Positions 14,411 to 17,461 of a DNA stretch of 17,461 nt are shown here, piece by piece. The stretch is from an uncultured Verrucomicrobiota bacterium. GTDB lineage: Bacteria; Verrucomicrobiota; Verrucomicrobiia; Limisphaerales; UBA1096. How positions within the stretch are numbered: the first letter of the stretch is position 1; every line of letters begins with the position of its first letter. The stretch is taken from assembly GCA_913050205.1 (NCBI GenBank), contig CAJXAU010000009.1:1-17461 (forward strand), in the 5' to 3' direction. Below the pieces are notes generated by a model. That model had not been told where the DNA came from and did not search any database. It was given only the letters and a program-made list of their open reading frames with translations. The translations under genes and the position numbers were made by a program.

Positions 14411-16177
14411 TTACGGCAAGGCTTGGACCCGATAGAATTGAAACTCCTCCCGCTCTTCGTGGTCGGTGAAAAAAGTAAACGCCCTGTGTGAGACAATTGG
14501 TTCGCCAACTTTTTCCCAGACCGCCTTGGCTACATCTTTCTTTTTCCAGACCTGATAGTGCTTACCTGGGACGGTGTCCCACTGGATCGTTGTTCCGTTT
14601 TTGTCCACGGTGATGCTGTTGATTTCCAATAAAGGAAATGAATGGCGATCGTTTGGGTCGTTGTTGGTCGTGTGCTCTTCACGATTGTTATATCCATCAT
14701 TGTCGGGGTCGGCTTCACCCCGCGATTCTTCGCTGGCAAAAATTGGGAAGTGTGTTCTTTGCCAGTCATCATCAATGCCATCAAAATCAAAATCTACTGC
14801 CTCTGGGATAATTTCAACGAAACCGTTCAGGTAGGTTTTGTCATTCCCTTTTTCCACATAAAGGCTCCGGACTCCTGGCATGGTGTTTTTAGCGATGGTG
14901 ACTTCGACCGTGATTAGGTTGAATCCGACAAAAACGTCCGGATCAAAGGATGTTTTTCCGTAGGTGAGACCGTCCCCGGTCATGCGCAGCTTGGCGGAAT
15001 GCGTGGGCAGGGTGGGGGAATATACGCCAATCAATTGCTTCTCCCCGGTGCGTTTAATGGCAAACGGTTCGAATGCTAATTCGAACACGTTCTCCTTGGT
15101 CGTGGCCGGGCGCACGGCGTTAATATAGAACGCAGGACTGCCCCTGTGTACGGCAAAATTCGCATCGGTGACTTCGTTAGCGAATACATTGATTTCGGTG
15201 ATGCCCGTGGGCCTGAAGTTAACTTCCGCGCCCTGATGCTCGATCGAAATATCGATGCCGCGCACCATCGGTTGATCCGCATTCGGTGAGTGCAACGGGG
15301 AAACTCGCATTCGGTATTTCCCTTCCGGAATCGACTCGATGTCGTAGTCGCCAGTTCTATCCGTCACGGTCGATTGAATGATGTTTCCGTGTTCATCTTC
15401 GATAATGACGACTGCCGCAAATACTCCTTTTCCACTCATGGTAACGCGGCCTGAAACCGTGCCCCGAGAATTTATCTTCGAGGCTTTTCCATAAAGGGAT
15501 TGGGCTGCGGCAACTTCGTCCAGCGTCAATCCGGTCGAGACGCTCACCCCGGCTGCCGTTCTCGAAAACATGGTGGCGGCACCGAGTGGCGAATGTTGCA
15601 GCCCGATAAAATGGCCGAACTCATGCAGCGCCACGGCCTCGACGAAATTATCCTTCGAGAAGGTATTGGAGTAGTCGGTGAACCAACGATGGTTAACGCC
15701 GTTGAACACCATGTCCGCCTCGACAATGGTGTGGTCGTCAAAATAAGTCGGGAACGTGACGGCCAGCGCTCCGCTGATCTCCGTGCGTTCGTTGTTGACC
15801 AACACAGCTCCGCCGGGCGCCGCTTCCTTCACCCAGAAAATCACATTTTGGTTGTCCTCACCATTAATGTCCACGCCCGGCTCCAGCAATTCGCCCTCCT
15901 CGAATTTCAGGATGGTTTCCGGCACCGCCTGCCACTGCGCAGCGGCGGAGCGGATTGAGTTCAACTCCGATTTAGCGTTGTCGTCTGACCAACCGTCCTT
16001 GGCCAAGTGAATGCGTATGGCGCGAGTTTCCCGGTTGACTACATTCGGATGCACCAACGGATCCAGTTCATCCAGACGCCAGCGTAATGGTTCACCATCG
16101 TCGTTCTTGAACAGCACAAATGCCATGGCAGCCTTGGCCAAGCCAAGCGCGAGAAGAGGCGGCAGGAGTCGTCTCAC
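14411..16177 (-). CDS. Secreted matrixin-type zinc metalloprotease, multidomain
   Basis: A 588-residue exported protease of the M10/matrixin type. After a short signal peptide (about residues 1-19, ending AAMA) comes the catalytic domain with HEFGHFIGLQH (zinc ligands H185, H189 and H195; catalytic E186) and a methionine (M203 in ATMF) suitable for the Met-turn. A carboxypeptidase-regulatory-like beta domain follows (about 240-320, SGRVTMSGKGVFAAVV), then an IPT/beta region, an Asp-rich calcium-binding segment of thrombospondin-3/EF type (about 460-515, DFDFDGIDDDW and DPDNDGYNN), and a terminal beta domain with IQWDTVPGKHYQVWKK. This architecture is common in Verrucomicrobiota and Planctomycetota exported proteins. 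The GTG start overlaps the upstream stop (GTGA), implying coupling with the small exported partner. Palindrome copies fall in the signal peptide and at IHLAKDGW. The substrate is unknown. Confidence 0.88.
   Translation of the reverse strand: MRRLLPPLLALGLAKAAMAFVLFKNDDGEPLRWRLDELDPLVHPNVVNRETRAIRIHLAKDGWSDDNAKSELNSIRSAAAQWQAVPETILKFEEGELLEPGVDINGEDNQNVIFWVKEAAPGGAVLVNNERTEISGALAVTFPTYFDDHTIVEADMVFNGVNHRWFTDYSNTFSKDNFVEAVALHEFGHFIGLQHSPLGAATMFSRTAAGVSVSTGLTLDEVAAAQSLYGKASKINSRGTVSGRVTMSGKGVFAAVVIIEDEHGNIIQSTVTDRTGDYDIESIPEGKYRMRVSPLHSPNADQPMVRGIDISIEHQGAEVNFRPTGITEINVFANEVTDANFAVHRGSPAFYINAVRPATTKENVFELAFEPFAIKRTGEKQLIGVYSPTLPTHSAKLRMTGDGLTYGKTSFDPDVFVGFNLITVEVTIAKNTMPGVRSLYVEKGNDKTYLNGFVEIIPEAVDFDFDGIDDDWQRTHFPIFASEESRGEADPDNDGYNNREEHTTNNDPNDRHSFPLLEINSITVDKNGTTIQWDTVPGKHYQVWKKKDVAKAVWEKVGEPIVSHRAFTFFTDHEEREEFQFYRVQALP
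15997..16008. repeat. CTTGGCCAAG palindrome, copy 14 (in matrixin gene)
   Basis: Perfect core (15998-16007) with C/T flanks, so only the 10-bp core is palindromic. It is read as Leu-Ala-Lys (residues 58-60) at the start of the catalytic domain. Confidence 0.8.
16132..16150. repeat. CTTGGCCAAG palindrome, copy 15 (matrixin signal peptide)
   Basis: Perfect core (16133-16142) followed directly by CCAAGCGCG, a partial second unit. On the coding strand it gives ALGLAKAA, placing a lysine in the hydrophobic core of the signal peptide. Confidence 0.85.
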
Positions 16178-16725
16178 TTGGCTGTCCTCCGAATCCGCCG
16201 CTTTAGTTCCGAGAGTGTCAGTGACTGCGCTTGGCCAAGCGCGCGCTTGAATACCGTCCTTGCATCGTTCCGCTTGGCCAAGCCGTGAAATGGATTGCGT
16301 ACCATCGCCTCGCCGGATTCGATCGACCGGAACACTTCAAACCGGCCTTGATTCATGCCCACCGGTATCGCCTCGCCCCGGCTATTGAACACGACGAACA
16401 CAACCACCTCTTCACCCACCTTGAATTTTGGATCCGCCACCGAGCGGGTTCGCTTGCCGCCAAGGATGCCTCCACCGTGAACCACTTCGAATTGCTCTCC
16501 GCTTGGTTTGCCCTTCAGCGTCTCGGTCAGTTTCAATTGCACTTTGGTGAAGATCCGGCCCGAGGCATCGCGTTTGCAGGTCATGCCGGAAACCTTGCCG
16601 TGGACTATTGCCTCCGCCTTGTCAGTCAGAGTCTCGATCGACAGCGGCAGTTGGGTCGCCGCTTGGCCAAGTGTGAGGCTGACGAGCCAAGCGCAAAAGA
16701 TCGTGATGAAATTTCCTGTCTTCAT
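16174..16725 (-). CDS. Small exported protein coupled to the matrixin protease
   Basis: A 183-residue protein of unrecognised function. A signal peptide covers about residues 1-22 (NFITIFCAWLVSLTLGQA, cleavage likely after GQA). The mature part starts with LSIETLTDKAEAIVHGKV and has beta-strand blocks such as FTKVQLKLTETLKG, FEVVHGGG, and FKVGEEVVVFVVF. This pattern recurs beside M10-type proteases in several phyla as far as I recall, but I cannot name a family. It may assist or regulate the protease or be an independent envelope protein. The stop overlaps the protease start (GTGA), so the two are translationally coupled. The ATG at 16725 is preferred over a GTG 6 bp earlier. Three palindrome copies lie in this short gene, including one at the signal-peptide cleavage region. 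Confidence 0.7.
   Translation of the reverse strand: MKTGNFITIFCAWLVSLTLGQAATQLPLSIETLTDKAEAIVHGKVSGMTCKRDASGRIFTKVQLKLTETLKGKPSGEQFEVVHGGGILGGKRTRSVADPKFKVGEEVVVFVVFNSRGEAIPVGMNQGRFEVFRSIESGEAMVRNPFHGLAKRNDARTVFKRALGQAQSLTLSELKRRIRRTAK
16227..16242. repeat. CTTGGCCAAG palindrome, copy 16
   Basis: Perfect 16-bp GCGCTTGGCCAAGCGC (core 16230-16239), the full consensus form. It encodes Ala-Leu-Gly-Gln-Ala near the C-terminus of the small exported protein. Confidence 0.92.
16272..16283. repeat. CTTGGCCAAG palindrome, copy 17
   Basis: Perfect 12-bp GCTTGGCCAAGC (core 16273-16282), 43 bp from copy 16 and in the other permitted frame (Gly-Leu-Ala-Lys-Arg). Confidence 0.9.
16661..16671. repeat. CTTGGCCAAG palindrome, copy 18 (signal peptide)
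   Basis: Perfect core (16662-16671) with G on the left and T on the right. It encodes Leu-Gly-Gln in the cleavage region of the small exported protein's signal peptide. Confidence 0.85.
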
Positions 16726-16814
16726 TCGCACGGAGGTTGCTTGCTTGGCTTCGGAAATTCAATCCACCGTTTTTGCTGGGCAACGGTTCGGTTTCGACCA
16801 AGCATCCCGGCCGC

Positions 16815-17461
16815 ATGATGTATTTCCTGTCCAAGACGGTTGGCCGTCTGTTTGAGCCGATCGGTTTTATTTGGGCTGTTTTGTTGATTGCCTGCTACCG
16901 GGCTATTCGAAAAAAGGACAAACGTCAGGTGTTGTTCACTGGTGGCTTGGCTCTGGGAATCAGCATCGTCGGGGGCACGAAACTGCCGGCTTATCTGCTC
17001 TCCACACTGGAGCGGCCCTATGTCGTTGAGGATTTGAGGGCGATCCCCAAATGCGATGCCGTAGTCGTACTCGGGGGCGGCCACAGCCACGTTTCAACCG
17101 GAACATTTGAAATTGAACTGCACGACGCGGCAGATCGGATTTTAACCGCCGCCGAACTGGTTAGATTGGGAAAAGGCGATGCTCTTGTTACCGGTGGAGG
17201 CGGATACTGGAAAGACGGGAAAAAGGTGGGCGAGGGAGTGCTGCTAAAAAATTGGCTGGAGACATGGAAACCGTTCGACGAGCCGATTTACGACTTGGGT
17301 GTGAACCGCCATACGCGGGATGAGGCGATAAACACGAAGGCTCTGGCGGAAAAGCACGGCTGGAAAAAAATCGCGCTGGTGACATCTGCCTGGCACATGC
17401 GGCGATCCAAGGCTCTATTCGAGCAGGTCGGTTTGGAAGTTGTCCCAGTGGGAGCGGATTT
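16815..17461 (+). CDS. DUF218 (YdcF/SanA/ElyC-like) membrane-anchored protein, 3' truncated
   Basis: The first 215 codons of a DUF218-domain protein are present and open to the window end with no internal stop. Two hydrophobic segments (about residues 15-28 and 42-58) anchor the N-terminus. The domain then begins with CDAVVVLGGG, continues with DALVTGGGGYW, and reaches NRHTRDEAINTKAL and ALVTSAWHMRRSKALFE, which are the usual conserved blocks with their Gly-rich loops and the S-x-W-H-M-R-R motif. The family acts in envelope or cell-wall maintenance in E. coli (SanA, ElyC), but the biochemical reaction is unsettled. ATG-ATG at 16815 is the most plausible start; no obvious Shine-Dalgarno precedes it. 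It is divergent from the exported-protein/matrixin pair, with about 90 bp between them. Confidence 0.85.
   Translation, partial: MMYFLSKTVGRLFEPIGFIWAVLLIACYRAIRKKDKRQVLFTGGLALGISIVGGTKLPAYLLSTLERPYVVEDLRAIPKCDAVVVLGGGHSHVSTGTFEIELHDAADRILTAAELVRLGKGDALVTGGGGYWKDGKKVGEGVLLKNWLETWKPFDEPIYDLGVNRHTRDEAINTKALAEKHGWKKIALVTSAWHMRRSKALFEQVGLEVVPVGAD

Noticed and set aside
14368..14508. N-terminal extension of the AIM24-family protein
   Set aside because: It overlaps the 3' end of the matrixin gene, and the family domain begins right after the ATG at 14367.
1656..16671. The palindrome as a CRISPR array or a REP element with its transposase
   Set aside because: Copies are short, irregularly spaced, mostly inside genes, with no spacers, cas genes or RAYT-like transposase in the window.

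Overview
The window is a gene-dense bacterial chromosome segment of moderately high GC with 14 protein-coding genes (two cut by the window edges). No RNA gene, transposase, CRISPR array or phage gene was recognised. The longest stretch without a gene is 114 bp (8578-8691). A Verrucomicrobiota/PVC-type bacterium fits best: a secreted matrixin protease ends in an Asp-rich calcium-binding segment and a W..V.GK.YQVW-type beta-sandwich domain, and UvrA is an atypical form. This placement is inference from protein style, since the window holds no rRNA.

Layout. 1-1214 (+) is the C-terminal part of a DinG-family helicase. 1266-3482 (+) is a three-module DsbD-type thiol:disulfide interchange protein. 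3510-8577 (-) is a run of six genes transcribed leftwards: a LolA-like periplasmic protein, a KDPG aldolase joined to it by an ATGA overlap, proC, an AI-2E/PerM-family membrane protein, pssA and a LysE-family exporter. A divergent gap separates this run from 8692-13582 (+), which holds a PTS IIA protein of the nitrogen/fructose type, argS and an atypical uvrA. The uvrA stop overlaps the stop of a convergent AIM24/TIGR00266 gene (13579-14367, -). Next, 14411-16725 (-) is a translationally coupled pair, a small exported protein followed by a matrixin metalloprotease. From 16815 (+) a YdcF/SanA-like DUF218 gene runs off the end; it is incomplete and easily overlooked.

Most genes are housekeeping (repair, translation, proline and phospholipid synthesis, envelope redox). 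The likely transcription units are 8577->3510 (-), 8692->13582 (+) and 16725->14411 (-).

The outstanding signal is not a gene. A perfect 10-bp palindrome, CTTGGCCAAG, usually extended to GCGCTTGGCCAAGCGC, occurs 18 times in 17.5 kb, where base composition alone predicts about 0.02. Fifteen copies lie inside genes. All of these are read as Leu-Gly-Gln or Leu-Ala-Lys and none in the third frame (Trp-Pro). At several sites the encoded residues look like normal family sequence rather than insertions. This resembles the cyanobacterial HIP1 word, but with a different sequence and apparently a different phylum. Tandem copies occupy the convergent dsbD/lysE junction and the uvrA inter-domain linker. 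I know of no described system with this word; that is a statement of my knowledge, not of a search.
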